Origin: Diphasiastrum complanatum
Lineage: Eukaryota > Streptophyta > Lycopodiopsida > Lycopodiales > Lycopodiaceae
Length of the DNA: 64,000 nt
Direction of reading: 5' to 3'
NCBI GenBank assembly: GCA_029204225.1
Contig: CM055105.1
Span: 11,500,404-11,564,403, forward strand
The notes under the pieces are model-generated. The model worked only from the letters and a program-made list of their open reading frames with translations, ran no database searches and was not told the origin of the DNA. Below, one piece after another: positions 33,203 through 44,249 of this stretch. Numbering within the stretch: the first letter of the stretch is position 1; each line of letters starts with the position of its first letter. The translations under genes and the position numbers were made by a program.

Positions 33203-34026
33203 TGTGACAAATTGGCAAAAATCTAGCTTGGTATTTTTTTATGATAGAAGTTTGTAAGTGAATATCACATGTGTGGAGGATGTTCCCACGTGTGGAGAAT
33301 TGTAAAGTAAATAAAAATGTTTGATATAGGGGTCTCATAGACTTTCATAGTCAAGCATTTAGGTGTAGGATGTTGATAGGGTCAAATTTGGCATAGATGG
33401 CAAATTATCCATTTCCACTTGTAATGCCACTATTGAGCCAAAATAGAGTAGGAGGCCAAACTTGTTCCAATTAGAGTGTAGACAAGTGTAATGCTTTTGT
33501 TTGATGAAGTTTAAGAGGTCCAATAGGATTTAGAGGTGGAACCATGAGTGGTCCAATAGAATTTGAGGTTTGCTTGAAAATGGTCCAATAGAATTTAGAG
33601 GTGCATGGATCAGTGGTCCAATAAGATTAAGAGGTGGCAAAGTGTGGTCCAATCATAGTTAAGCATAGTGGTAGCTCATGGATCTACTAGTATCATTGTA
33701 CTCCTCATTTGGATCTAATTGATTTTGAGAATGAGTGGATTTTGATTGTAAGTGATTTTCCAGCTTTCTCTCTCTACCCAAGAGCTATTGATGATTTTAT
33801 CTCTCTACCCAAGGAGAGTAGCTTGTTTTTACTTAGATTACTTTTGGAACACTTCTCACATGAGTGAGTGAGAGTTGGAAGTGATTGAATGCATGTAGTA
33901 GTGTGTTTTTGCCATAGAATCAAAGATAGATTTTGAATCTCAATCTAGTCTTGATCTTGGTGCATCTACACACCTTAGGAGATCACAAGTACATGTTGTG
34001 GATAGTCCACATGTGTGAAATCAACA
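33203..34026 (+). mobile_element. CopC 3' LTR
   Basis: 824 bp, preceded by TATTTTTTGAGGAG (polypurine tract). It is 31 bp longer than the 5' LTR because of a local partial duplication of the ATCTCTCTACCCAAGGAGAG area near 33770-33820. The dyad TCACATGTGTGGAGGATGTTCCCACGTGTGGA lies at about 33265-33296. Confidence 0.94.
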
Positions 34027-34031
34027 GCTTT

Positions 34032-35480
34032 GAATATAGTTGTTGAGGCCCTCCTCCTTCTGCTGCAACTTGGCAATCTCCTGGTGCCATGCTTGTTCGT
34101 GTTGTTGAGCCAAAATCATCTCTTGTTGTAGCTTGGTAAGGTCTGCTCGTAGTTGTGTGTTACTCATTGCCAGATGTAGTAACCTGCTTTCCAGAATGGC
34201 TTTGGTCACTATCGCATCCAGGATGTATTTTCCCAGAGTTTGGTAAGCCGTCGTTAGATCTGTGGGAGCAGCCGGCACACTGGCACTAGCAGGGGCTTGT
34301 GTTGTATCGGCCCCGATGACTTGTGGAGTACCGTCGTCATTGTCTTCTATCAGGTTCTCATCGGACCTGATGCCATCTGGGGCGGTAGGATCAGCCCGAT
34401 CTGGTGATGGTGCAAACACTGTTTGGACAAATGTGTCATCAGGCAGCGGTTCGTTGCCCTCGGCAGCCTTTGTTGGCGAAGCGGGTGGGGTTTGAGAAGC
34501 AACTGTGGAAACAGGGGTGAGGACGGTTTGTCCGAACGAGAGGATGGGAGGAACATAAGGGAACTAGATGGTGGTGTGGAGTATGGAAGAAGGTGAGGAT
34601 GGAGTAGAAAGCGTCTGGAGTGGGGGTGAAAATTTGATGACTTGCATCCACGCCAGAGTGTTGGGAGACAGTTGAGAATCAGAAGGATTGAATGGAATGG
34701 AAGCAACAGTGGCGACAGGAGTGATGGAAAATGCGATGGTGATGGATGGAGTAGTGGATACTGGAAGAGAAATATGAGTGGTATCAACTGAAGAAACGAT
34801 GATGGAGACAGAAAGAAATGTGGATGGAATAGGAAGAGAGGTAGCGACAACAAAAAAGAAGTGGCGGTTGTTGATGGGGTGGTTAGTGCGGTAGTGGAGG
34901 TGCGCCTTCAGGTAGCAGATGGAGATGTGGATGTAGAGGTAGCGCCACGCATTCGTTTGCTGGTCGTTGTGTTATTAACTGCAGGTTGGGAGGAGGTGGA
35001 TGCTTGAGATGGCAGATAAAGGTTAGTATGTGGCACGAGGGTAGACAAAAGGGATGAGCATCGGAAACCACGCACTTTCGCCTCGAGAAGTGCATTGGGG
35101 ATTTCTGGTGCGGTTTGGGTGACGAAATGTTTGATCAATCTTTTGGCATTACGATGGGAGAAGGGCTGACGATCACCTAACATAATGCCAATGGTAACCA
35201 TCGAGTCGACATTAACCTTGTACGTTGTACCTTGGTACAAAAAGTGAAAACGAGATTTTTTCTCGTCCCAGGTGGCATAAGCGTGAAGGGCGAGGCCCAT
35301 GTTAATCTTGGAATGGAAGAGCGCCGGGTAAAAACCCATTGCCGCTAGAAGTGGACCGACTGTCTGTAGCCATGGTTGGATCAGAAAATCAGAGGGTAGA
35401 GGCCAAATCTGTGTGGCCTCGGGGATGTCACGCTAGATCACCTATTTGGCGCCAGAGTCTTCAAAGGATGAGGAGGCCAT
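34032..35480 (-). pseudogene. GypA ORF3, N-terminal part (unknown function)
   Basis: Probable start ATG at 35480 (MASSSFEDSG). In order: a globular N-terminal domain with RDIPEATQIWPLP, GPLLAAMGFYP, INMGLALHAYATWDEKKSRF and YKVNVDSMVTIGIM; a Ser/Thr/Pro-rich low-complexity part in shifted frames; then a coiled-coil-like stretch (LRADLTKLQQEMILAQQHEQ). GypB has the same N-terminal domain at 46620-46895 (RDVPSATDIMILP, INMDFITLAFSTWKEEKSKF). The original ORF, leaving out CopC, would be about 935 codons. Stops near the start (after SGAK) and frameshifts show decay. Function unknown. Confidence 0.7.
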
Positions 35481-35509
35481 GTTAGCAGTGATGATTAGAG
35501 TTTTGTTGA

Positions 35510-36507
35510 TATTCTTCCACACCATGATGAGCTACTAAATGTTGCATGGCTACCTACTAATGAATCAGACGATTTATTCATTGATGACGAGAACGTCTTA
35601 TAAATTCAGAATTGCCCAAAAGATATGGACATTTCTGATATTCAGATCCTCAACTATATGGAAGCACTTCCCCCGAAGACCTATCCGCAACATACTTCCA
35701 AGGTGGAATCCGTTGCCAAGGTTACAATTGAAAAACGTGAGACAAAATTCTACCGTCCCAAACGCCCACACTATCTATGGGATATCTGTGAGGAGGAGAC
35801 TATCTTTCAAATTGATGATGAGATCCTCCATGACATACCAACTATCTCTCCACCATCAAAACCTCAACCACGTGGTCATACTATGAAAGAGAAAATGAAA
35901 AAACTACTTCAAATTCAACCGCCAGGTGGCCTCACCATTGTTCGAGAAGTTCCTGAGATTGCCTCTAGCCCTACACTTGTCCCCAGAAAAGCACCATCTC
36001 GGCAAGATAAAGACAAGGCCCCCCTCGAATCTCCAGCCCATGATGTGCATACTTTAAGGATTATACGATCAAGGATGTCACAATCAGATTACCCCAAGCT
36101 CAACGTGAGCCCATTGGTAATTCAGCCTATGAAGACCCTACACAAACCATAACCCTTTTTCTGAGTGAGCCAAATGAAACCAACGAATATCTTGTCCACG
36201 TCGGAGCTCATCTCAATCGCGAACAACAAAGATGGCTTGAAAAGCTCCTGCGAAAATATCGACATATCTTTGCCTGGACCTATAAAGACATGAAAGGCGT
36301 CTCACCCCAAGTAGTTGTGCATCGTATCCCGCTTAAACCGGGTGCAAGGCCCACTGTGAGTCATCCATACAGATGCAATCCCATCTATAAGGCCAAGATC
36401 AAAGAAGAATTACAACACCTCTTAGATGCGGGATTTATCTATGAAATTGAGCATACTGAGTGGGTCTCTCCAATTGTCATCGTCTCCAAGAAAAATGAAA
36501 AACTCCT
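35510..36507 (+). pseudogene. GypA pol fragment in inverted orientation
   Basis: Plus-strand gypsy pol in an otherwise minus-strand element. It reads ...HLNREQQRWLEKLLRKYRHIFAWTYKDMKGVSP, RIPLKPGARP and LLDAGFIYEIEHTEWVSPIV (the start of reverse transcriptase), matching the minus-strand GypB RT at 49847-50105. At about 36507 it meets minus-strand gag head-on. Protease, most of RT, RNase H and integrase are missing. Confidence 0.88.
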
Positions 36508-38053
36508 CTTATGTGCTCGTGTAATAGCTAACACAGGAGCGTGGAATTGTCGTCCTTCCGATGGCATCCCTGTTGGAACTGCTGGTTGTTGTATTGCAAT
36601 GAGGTTAAGAGGTGCACTGGTTCCAGGTTTAAATGGACAATTCTTGTAACAGTGTCCATAACCGTATTCTCGGTAGAAGGATGTATATTGTCCCTTGTAG
36701 GGACATTCTGCAATTCTGTGTCCTTTGCCGCATCCGTAATTTCTTCCACCTTGACGTTGAGTTTGAGCTGCATAGGCCGCAACATATTCATTTATGGCAG
36801 GATCCATAAATGGTTCATCTGGTCCATACCATTGTTGTTGTTCAGGTTGAGGTGGCATTTGCATCTCTGGTTCTGCTGCTGTCAGGTTTACATGGGCCAC
36901 TTGTTGATTGGCTGGCCCTGGTGGAGCAAGTAAGGCCATACGCTATGGTTGATTTGGTGTGTCGTACTTTGGTGTCGCGTTGGGTGCCCCTTGATGGTAA
37001 GGATAGGAAGTCTGATAAGGACTTCTCTTCTGTTAAACAATCCGGGAGTTGAACGGGCAAAATGTCGTATTGTGCGATGTTGCATTGCACAGATGGCATA
37101 ATCTATGTGTTAGTCTCAGATTTTGCTTTAGGACTGGACACTCGTTCGTTGTATGGTTTTGCATGCACACTGAACACCATACATTTTTTCTTCTTGGATA
37201 CTGCAGCTGGTTTGGTTCCGGTTGATGTGGCGTTACTGCTACAACTCCCTATAAGGCCTTCAATTTCTGGTCAAACTGCACCGTAAGTTGTTCCATCTGC
37301 TGTTTGTGTAATTTTGTCATTTGCTCCAATAGCAGTTTGGTGGATAGAGCAGATGCGTTTGATGATGATGATGTGATCGAGGGATTAGGGGTGTGGGTGA
37401 ATGGATATTCGTCGTCAGATCCCTCATCCTCTTCCCTGATGGCATCTTCCATAGCTTCTTGCAGAGTAGCGTATTGCTCCCATCGTTTCAGTTCTCTTCT
37501 GATGCTTCGTGGTAGTCCGGCTAGGAACCACATGATCACCGCATGATCGGGAGCACTCGGATTGTAAGTGTTTGACCTGCTCAATATAGTCCCTGACCCT
37601 TTCTCGTTTTTCCATCTTGACTTTGCTCAGCAAGAGGAATGGGTCTTCCAGGAACTTTCTTGGTTTAAAGCGCATAATGAGAGCCACCTTAACCGCTTCC
37701 CAGGTGGATTTTTCTTCCTCTGACAGGTTAAAAAACCAATCCTGAGCCACTGCCAATAAGGACATAGGGAACAACATCAGTTTCCCCACAGGTGTACATT
37801 CACCGTAGATTTCACAAGCTTGCTCGTAGATCTGGAGGAATCTGATGGGATTTGATGATCCATCGTATTTTGGTATTTCCATCCGTGGTGCTCTCCGGAC
37901 TGCTTGTAAGGGAGCGACAGGTACGGGTTGGCCCATTGGATCCATTGGTGCTAGTTTCGGTTCTGCCTCTTGTTGCACAACTACTAATCTAGGAAGGTGT
38001 GGTGCTTGATTTGCTATCCTTTGTGCTATTGATCGTCCCGATCTCAGATTCAT
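36508..38053 (-). pseudogene. GypA gag
   Basis: Likely start ATG 38053 (MNLRSGRSIAQRIANQAPHL). The capsid region gives IPKYDGSSNPIRFLQIYEQA, PMSLLAVAQDWFFNLSEEEK, FKPRKFLEDPFLLLSKVKME, then LAGLPRSIRRELKRWEQYAT after a frameshift near 37590. Further on are two zinc-knuckle remnants (GCGKGHRIAEC and EYGYGHCYKNC). The order and motifs match GypB gag (52129-53541). The gene breaks off after the ITRAHKR region at the inverted pol fragment. Confidence 0.88.
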
Positions 38054-38638
38054 CTGATAAAGTGATTGGATCTTGCTTATACAGTAGGATGCAGTCTGGA
38101 TCTCTAAGGATCTGATCAATTTTATCGGCCGAAAGTGAATTTTAGTCCCCTTACGGTGGTTTTTCCTTGATAACTCTTTACTCCTTGCACTGATTGACCT
38201 GAGATTTTGACAGTAGTTGGATCTGATGCAGATCTTTCCACTGATCAAGTCTGCGAGGGTTCTCTTGTGCGAGGGTTGGCTGTGCAAGGGTTCTTTAGCT
38301 GTTTTTGCAGGTAAAAAACTTGATATTTTTCAAATATTTGGGAAGTAACTCTTGCAAGGCTCACAGTAGCTGGGTCTGGGTCATATCTCACTATAGAATT
38401 CTCTGCGAGAGTTAACTCTCGCAAGAATTAAAAATTTCACTGTCTACGAGGGTTCAAAACCACTTTTTTGGCTTGATCTTCACCAGATCTCCACACTAAC
38501 TCTCGCAGGCTTCATCACTGATGTAATTGACATTCTGAATCGATTGAGAGGATTTTCGAGAGTTCTTACTAGAAGGATTTGCTAGATCTTCACTTTTTAG
38601 TGATTTTTTTGCACTTAAATCCAATTTTCTGCTCACTG
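38054..38638 (-). mobile_element. GypA leader, gag-proximal piece with motif array
   Basis: Untranslated sequence upstream of gag. It holds at least eight copies of TGCGAGAGTT or near variants in both orientations (38251, 38267, 38282, 38347, 38404, 38414, 38444, 38498, 38555). TGCGAGAGTTAACTCTCGCA at 38404-38423 is a perfect 20-bp palindrome. It ends abruptly at 38638 against plus-strand gag of another element; the primer site and LTR expected here are found instead at 3922-4758. Confidence 0.75.
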
Positions 38639-39450
38639 GTGTCGTGATCTGCAACCAAAACCTACCACATGGGATGAGTTTATGGAAGTGTTCAAAAAAT
38701 CATTTGTGGTTGTAGATGACTCAGATTTCTACCAAAGATTTGATAACTACAAAATGCTCTCATTCGATACAAAAATGGCACTATAGCAGTTTATCCTAGG
38801 TCTGCCTGCATATTATCAGAATGAGTGCAAGTGTAATGTGCTTCAAACTTTCGATGATGTCGTGTGAGTCGCGAAAGCGTATGATTTCACAGTGGTGGCA
38901 TCTAGGAAACATTTACAGGTTAATCCATCTAGATCATCCGGACCTAGCCAGAAGAAAGGAAAGAAAAGAGTTCGTGGGAATAATAAATCCAAGTATTTCG
39001 ATGAATTGGATCAAGCTGCATCTGAGTTTAGACAAAAGAAACATTTGTCCCAAAAAAAGGCTAGAAGGACCAATGTGTGTTTCCATTGTAGTAAGCCTGG
39101 ACATGTTATGAGATTCTGCCCAGAACGATAGAAAGGCATACATTCTTGCCAAATGATTTATTTCGTTTGAAAGGCATTGTTAATGGACATGAAGTTAGTA
39201 TTTTAGTGGACAATGGATCTACTCATAGTTTCATTACCTCTGTCTTGTGCAGAAACTTGGCCTGAAAATTGAAGCCAGTAACCATAGATATCGAGTATAT
39301 CTAGCTTCAGGTGCGGAGTTGGAGACATGGGATGTTAAAGCTCTAAGACTTCTAGTTTGGATCCAAGATTATAGAGAGTTAATAGATGTCCATGTTTTAG
39401 ATTTAGCACATACGAACATAGTTCTAGAATACAAGTGGTTATTTAAATTG
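38639..39450 (+). pseudogene. Ty3/gypsy gag-protease, right half of split gene
   Basis: It starts WCRDLQPKPTTWDEFMEVFK, directly continuing KASLE from 3313. Then QFILGLPAYYQNECK, AYDFTVVASRKHLQ, a zinc knuckle CFHCSKPGHVMRFC (about 39079-39120), and protease VSILVDNGSTHSFITS (Asp-Asn-Gly instead of Asp-Ser/Thr-Gly) and VLDLAHTNIVLEYKWLFKLD. Stops (after KMAL, PER, VEK-side) and shifts show it is dead. It ends at an LTR fragment near 39450. Confidence 0.85.
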
Positions 39451-39795
39451 GATGTGGAATGTCCTTGCTCTCTATCTCTTTTCCTCCATCTCTCATGCTT
39501 TATTTGTGATTGCTAGTTATGGGATGTGAATGTTATTGAATAAGCTTATTCTTATGCTTTTTGTGAGAGAGAAAGGGAGAGAGAGAAGGGTAAGTTTCTA
39601 TCATTGTGGATTGTAATATTAATGGATGTAGGATTAATGCTTACTGTTAATTGTGGATCTTTTATGCATGCTGGATTTTGATCTATGCTATCGCTCTCAT
39701 GGGATCGAACCTCGCATGACATCTAACCTCGTCTCCTTGATGCTTGTGTGCTTGGATCTAGGGTTGAGGATAGGGTAGGAAATAGCTCCACAACA
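39451..39795 (+). mobile_element. Gypsy LTR fragment related to GypB LTR
   Basis: From CTTTTCCTCCATCTCTCATG to the end CTCCACAACA, this is a diverged plus-strand relative of the inner-end part of the GypB LTR (for example CTATCGCTCTCATGGGATCG, compare CTATCGTTCTCATGGGAACG). The first half of the LTR is missing. Its end borders minus-strand copia sequence. Confidence 0.75.
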
Positions 39796-41030
39796 TGCGT
39801 CGACAGTACGTCAAGCTTACCTCTCTGTCGAGAACTTTACTTTTGACATAGTGATATCAAATCTCAATGTGCTTACTCTTAGAGTGAAATCTAGGGTTGG
39901 TCGATAAGGCAATAGCACTCTTATTATCACAAAACATAATTTTCGGAGTAGCTGATTTAGACTAATCTCTGACAGTAAATTTCTCAAGCAAATTGCTTCT
40001 TTAATAGTTTGAGAAGCAGCAATATACTATGCTTCTATGGAGGAAAGAGCAATAGAGGTTTGTTTTAAATTGTTCCAAGAGATAGGACTGCCCTTGAAGA
40101 AAAAATGTAAAGTCGACTGTGGATTTACGAGTATCTACATCTCCTCCCTAGCTCGCATTTGAATATCCACTGAGCCGATGGAGATTGTTGTTGTCGACCT
40201 CGCCATAACAGATGCATAGGTCTGTTGTAGCTCGAATGTATCGCATGACTCAAATAAGAGCCTTCCAATGGGTGATGCCAGGATTAGCCATGAATTGGCT
40301 TAGTGAGCTAATTGCAAAAAAATTGATGTTAGGTCTTGTATAGACCATTGCATACATGAGAGATATCAATTGATATGGATACTCTCTCATTTGCACCTTT
40401 TTTTGCTTGGTCTAAGGACATTGGTCCTTTGACAATCGCGGGCCTAGATCCATTGGTGAGTGAGCTTCTTTACGATTGAACATATGATATCTGATAAGGG
40501 TATTATGAAGATATCTTTGATGAGTGATGTAAATCAGTCGTCTCGCTCTATCTCGATGGATTTGAATTCCTAGATAGTAGTGAGTCTCATGCAGAGCGGT
40601 CATGTCAAATTTAGAAGACAACATTTGTTTAGCATCTTTCACCTAATCGGTACTATTGTTGAAAAGCAATGTGTCGTCAATATACAAGGTGATGATAATG
40701 AAGGAATGTTTCACTGGCTTGAAATAGACATTCGAATTGGCAACGCTTAATTAAAAACCATGTTGTATTTTAAATGTGTTAATCCTCTGAAACCAAGCTC
40801 TCGTTAATTGTTTCAAGCCATAAAGTGCCTTATGAAGTTTGTAAACATAATCTTTTTTACCATGGAGAACGTATCCCTCGGGCTGTATCATATAGATGTC
40901 TTATTCAATAACTATGTTCAAAAAAGTTGTCCGTACATTGAGTTGATGTACTTTGAGGTCGGCTGCAATAGCACATAATAGAAGTAGTCAATTTTGAAGA
41001 ATGTTTGTGAATACAATGCAGTTGTTATTC
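39796..41030 (-). pseudogene. Copia RT-RNase H fragment
   Basis: The minus-strand reading gives QLNVRTTFLN, MIQPEGYVLHGKKDYVYKLH, YGLKQLTRAW, LYIDDTLLF (YVDD changed to YIDD), SKFDMTALHETHYYLGIQIH, SPMDLGPRLSKDQCP, an RNase H GDVDTRKSTVDF segment and NKSAIALSTNPRFHSKSKHI. Many stops and shifts. It resembles CopG (57590-58569) more than CopE or CopH, as a separate, older family. Confidence 0.85.
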
Positions 41031-43448
41031 TCAGAATCATTATGATCTGCTATCCAATTGAGCTCTCTGGGATACAATCACTAATGAGCTGAGTCTATTC
41101 CTTAACTAAGGAATACTCTATACCAAGAATACTATATATTCAATGCACATAATTTTAATTGATGAGCCTTGATGATTCACCAATCATGCGTCTTACAAGC
41201 GATATAACTTAAAACAATTAGTTTATGATGAATCCTCATCACACTGATTGTTTTACCAATTAATTCCATTCAGGAGTAATCAACTACTCAAGTTAATTGC
41301 CAATGACTCATAAATCTTAAATGTATAGGTGCAGAATTCAATTATACATTTAGATCATTATCCAAATCATTCATAAGTTAACCAATAAATCTTCCACAAA
41401 AAGATTCGTTAACTCTGCAAGTATCTATCTCAACAATACTTGATCATATGTTTATGTTCATCGACTAGGTTAAGTGCACCAAATAACCCTAGTAACCAGG
41501 AATACACAGTAGATTCATACAAGATTAATCGTGCACATATGTGAATAATCTCACTATGACCCCAATACATAAACACATTCTTATCTGGTAGATTCCTCCA
41601 GAATCCACATATGTTACTCACATATTTTACCGAGAATCTTGTAACTCAACTACTAAAGAATTTCTATTTCTCATGAGTAAATAACATATCCAAAAAATCT
41701 CTAAGACAAATAACATTCACTCTCAGCAGTTTTCCAATCCAATTTACCTCTAATAACATAATTTCTTCCACTCAATCAACCCATGTCTAATCCTAGTACT
41801 CAACTAGGATTAGATTGATCTAATACATATATCTCAAACTTAAATTCTAATCAAATTTAGTCCTATTCCAAATTAAATGAAACTAGTAACTTTTGACCTT
41901 TCACTGTACTATAGATAATGATCCAAATTTCAAACCAGTTCTAGTTCCAGATTGTTTCACACAATCTCTAGAGAATTTCTCTTATTCAAAAAGTCCCAAT
42001 TTGGTATCTTACTTTGAATCTATCTGAAATTACTTTCAGAAAAATCTCATTTCTATACCACAGTTGGTTCTCTTCCGAAACTATGCAACCACCAACATAT
42101 CCTCAGATAGAATTTTATCCCATCACTTCACCCCTCCTTTTAAAGGAATTATCAATTTCTATAAAAGTTAACTGGAAAGATGATATATGAAAATATCGAA
42201 ATCCATGAAAAGTCAGTAATAAGTGCATTCCATAGAAGGCTTCACTCTATTACAAGCAAAACTTTTTTCTCAAATATTTTCAACCCGAGTGACAGTACTA
42301 TCATTCCTCTGAAATCCATTTATGCAAAAGAGATATTCTAGGTTTAAATCGAAACACGATCACCTTAGAATCTATCTGAATTCCAAGTCTATTCACATAA
42401 GTAGTAATTTATATGCCATAACAATCTTTCAGAAGAATAACTTCATGCTGGAAAGAATCATATAAACCAGTCTGATGTCTAATATTCGAAAATTTACTAA
42501 GAATTAAAGGATTAATCAAAAAAGTGAAAATAGATTTGAGGGTTTCCAATTTTGTAAATAGTGAGATACCACATTCGGATCTAGACTAAACCTCAATTTT
42601 TTTTTAAAATACCCCACATTTTATGAATGGTTTTTCTTTTTCCCATATCATGACTAGGTACTAAAATACTCCATTGATAATCAAATCTTTACAATCCTAG
42701 AGTTTCCTTTTCAAAATTACTGATGTCCCATACTAGCAACTCTTCCTTCCTGGAAAACCCTTAACCGCCTAATCTGATATTCTAGAGAACCATAGATCAT
42801 CTAGTTGTCCTATAGTTCATATAGGATATTATCTTTTGTTCCCAAAAACTAGAGAATCCATTTATTTAGATGACGGGCATGCCTATCAGATGGATACCAC
42901 ATCCTTTTCTGATCCTATGATCTAAACAAAAGAATTAACATGGTTCAATATTACATTCCAATCCTTCCAGGTTAGTGATAAGCTTCGAAACCCTACTGAT
43001 GCATCAACTCTAGGAACAAACTTTTGTCAACTAACAGATCCAACATAATCCATGTATCAAATTCTACTTCTAACATCATAATTGACATCCAAAACTGTGG
43101 ATAACTCAATGCTTACAAAGATATCAGTTATAAACGCAGTTATTCCCAAGGATTACGAAAATCCTAATTGCGAAATACATTTTCCAAATACTTTATTACC
43201 TCCGATGTCCACTCTTCTTCCCCCCTTAGGATTTGCAGTCCCCTGAAAATCTATATCAACTAAAATGCTAAGAAGATATACAAACACTAGTAAATGTAAA
43301 AAGCGAATTATTGTAGGAAAAAGTATGAAACAATTTCATTTCTATCCTATGCTTGCGTTGAATCGTCGATATACAAAAATCATCCACTAGTATGAAAAAC
43401 AATACTAGTCTGATCTTTTGCATACAATTCACCATAGGATGTAAACAG
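41031..43448. other. 2.4 kb with no recognisable content
   Basis: AT-rich, only short open frames, none with familiar motifs, and no tandem repeats or LTR ends that I can see. It lies between a dead copia and GypB, so it is probably decayed element sequence. ACTAGGATTAGATTGATCTA near 41803 is a weak inverted motif. Confidence 0.5.
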
Positions 43449-43453
43449 GAAAT

Positions 43454-44202
43454 TGTAGTGGTTTCTTTCCTTGCCTAACCTCAAACCAAGATCTAGTCAA
43501 TCTAGCATCAAAGAGACGAAGTTAGTTGTCACGCGTAGGTTCGTTCCCATGAGAACGATAGTATAGTTTAGATTTCAACATGAATGGAAGATTCACATCT
43601 AACTCTAACATCCATTAACCCTAAACATTAACACTACATCCATTAACACTATGATCCATTAACACTATGCATCCACAATAAGATAGCTTACTCTTTCTCT
43701 CTCATAAAAAGTATAACAACCTGCAATCCCAATAATCAATCAGATCCAACAATTAGCAAAATTCAAAGAAAACATGAGAGATGGAGGAAAAGTGATAGAG
43801 AGCAAGGACATTCATCAATCCATTTTTGAAGAGAACCAATCTGCTTTATTGAAATGAAAAAATGAACATGTGTAGGAACTCGAGTTGGTCCCTTTTTATA
43901 TAGAGAGGAGGACCCTGGCCTCTGAATCCTATTGGTCTGTTTCTACCTCCCTAGTTATTCAAATATAAAAAAGAGTGAGAACCATCCAAATTGGAGGGAA
44001 ACCAAACTTTATTCACTAATTTGACATTTAGGCCCTGCAACATTAAAAGTCCCGCAAAAAGGCCTAAACTCCTTTTATTGACTTTCTAATTAATCAAATC
44101 TCTATGTGATCATCGGGTTGGACTTACACACGTAGGGTGCCAGATCCCTCTCACTTATTAACTAGGGTTAGGGTTGCCTTGGGATCCGCAAGCCCTCCAA
44201 CA
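43454..44202 (-). mobile_element. GypB 3' LTR
   Basis: On minus it starts TGTTGGAGGGCTTGC and ends AAACCACTACA. It contains a 20-bp class duplication of ATCCATTAACACTA absent from one repeat of the other LTR. TATATAAAAAGG lies near 43889. Confidence 0.95.
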
Positions 44203-44220
44203 GTATCCCCCACCAAAACT
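44203..44220 (-). promoter_or_regulatory. GypB polypurine tract
   Basis: The minus strand reads TTTTGGTGGGGGATAC directly before the 3' LTR. Confidence 0.7.
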
Positions 44221-44249
44221 GGTGGTGGTCCCACGACACCTGTGAGATG

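Larger units (their letters stand above)
28955..34026 (+). mobile_element. CopC, non-autonomous copia inside GypA ORF3
   Basis: 5072 bp with 5-bp target duplication GCTTT (28950-28954 and 34027-34031). LTRs 28955-29747 (793 bp) and 33203-34026 (824 bp). Initiator-Met primer site at 29748. gag, protease and a stump of integrase remain; the integrase core is deleted, and RT/RNase H are replaced by a module shared with CopD. Flanking sequences join into GypA ORF3. Confidence 0.95.

Noticed and set aside
34350-34853. Pro/Ser/Leu-rich minus-strand frame as a separate secreted protein
   Set aside because: It overlaps the low-complexity linker of ORF3 in another frame; the apparent hydrophobic start is a composition effect.
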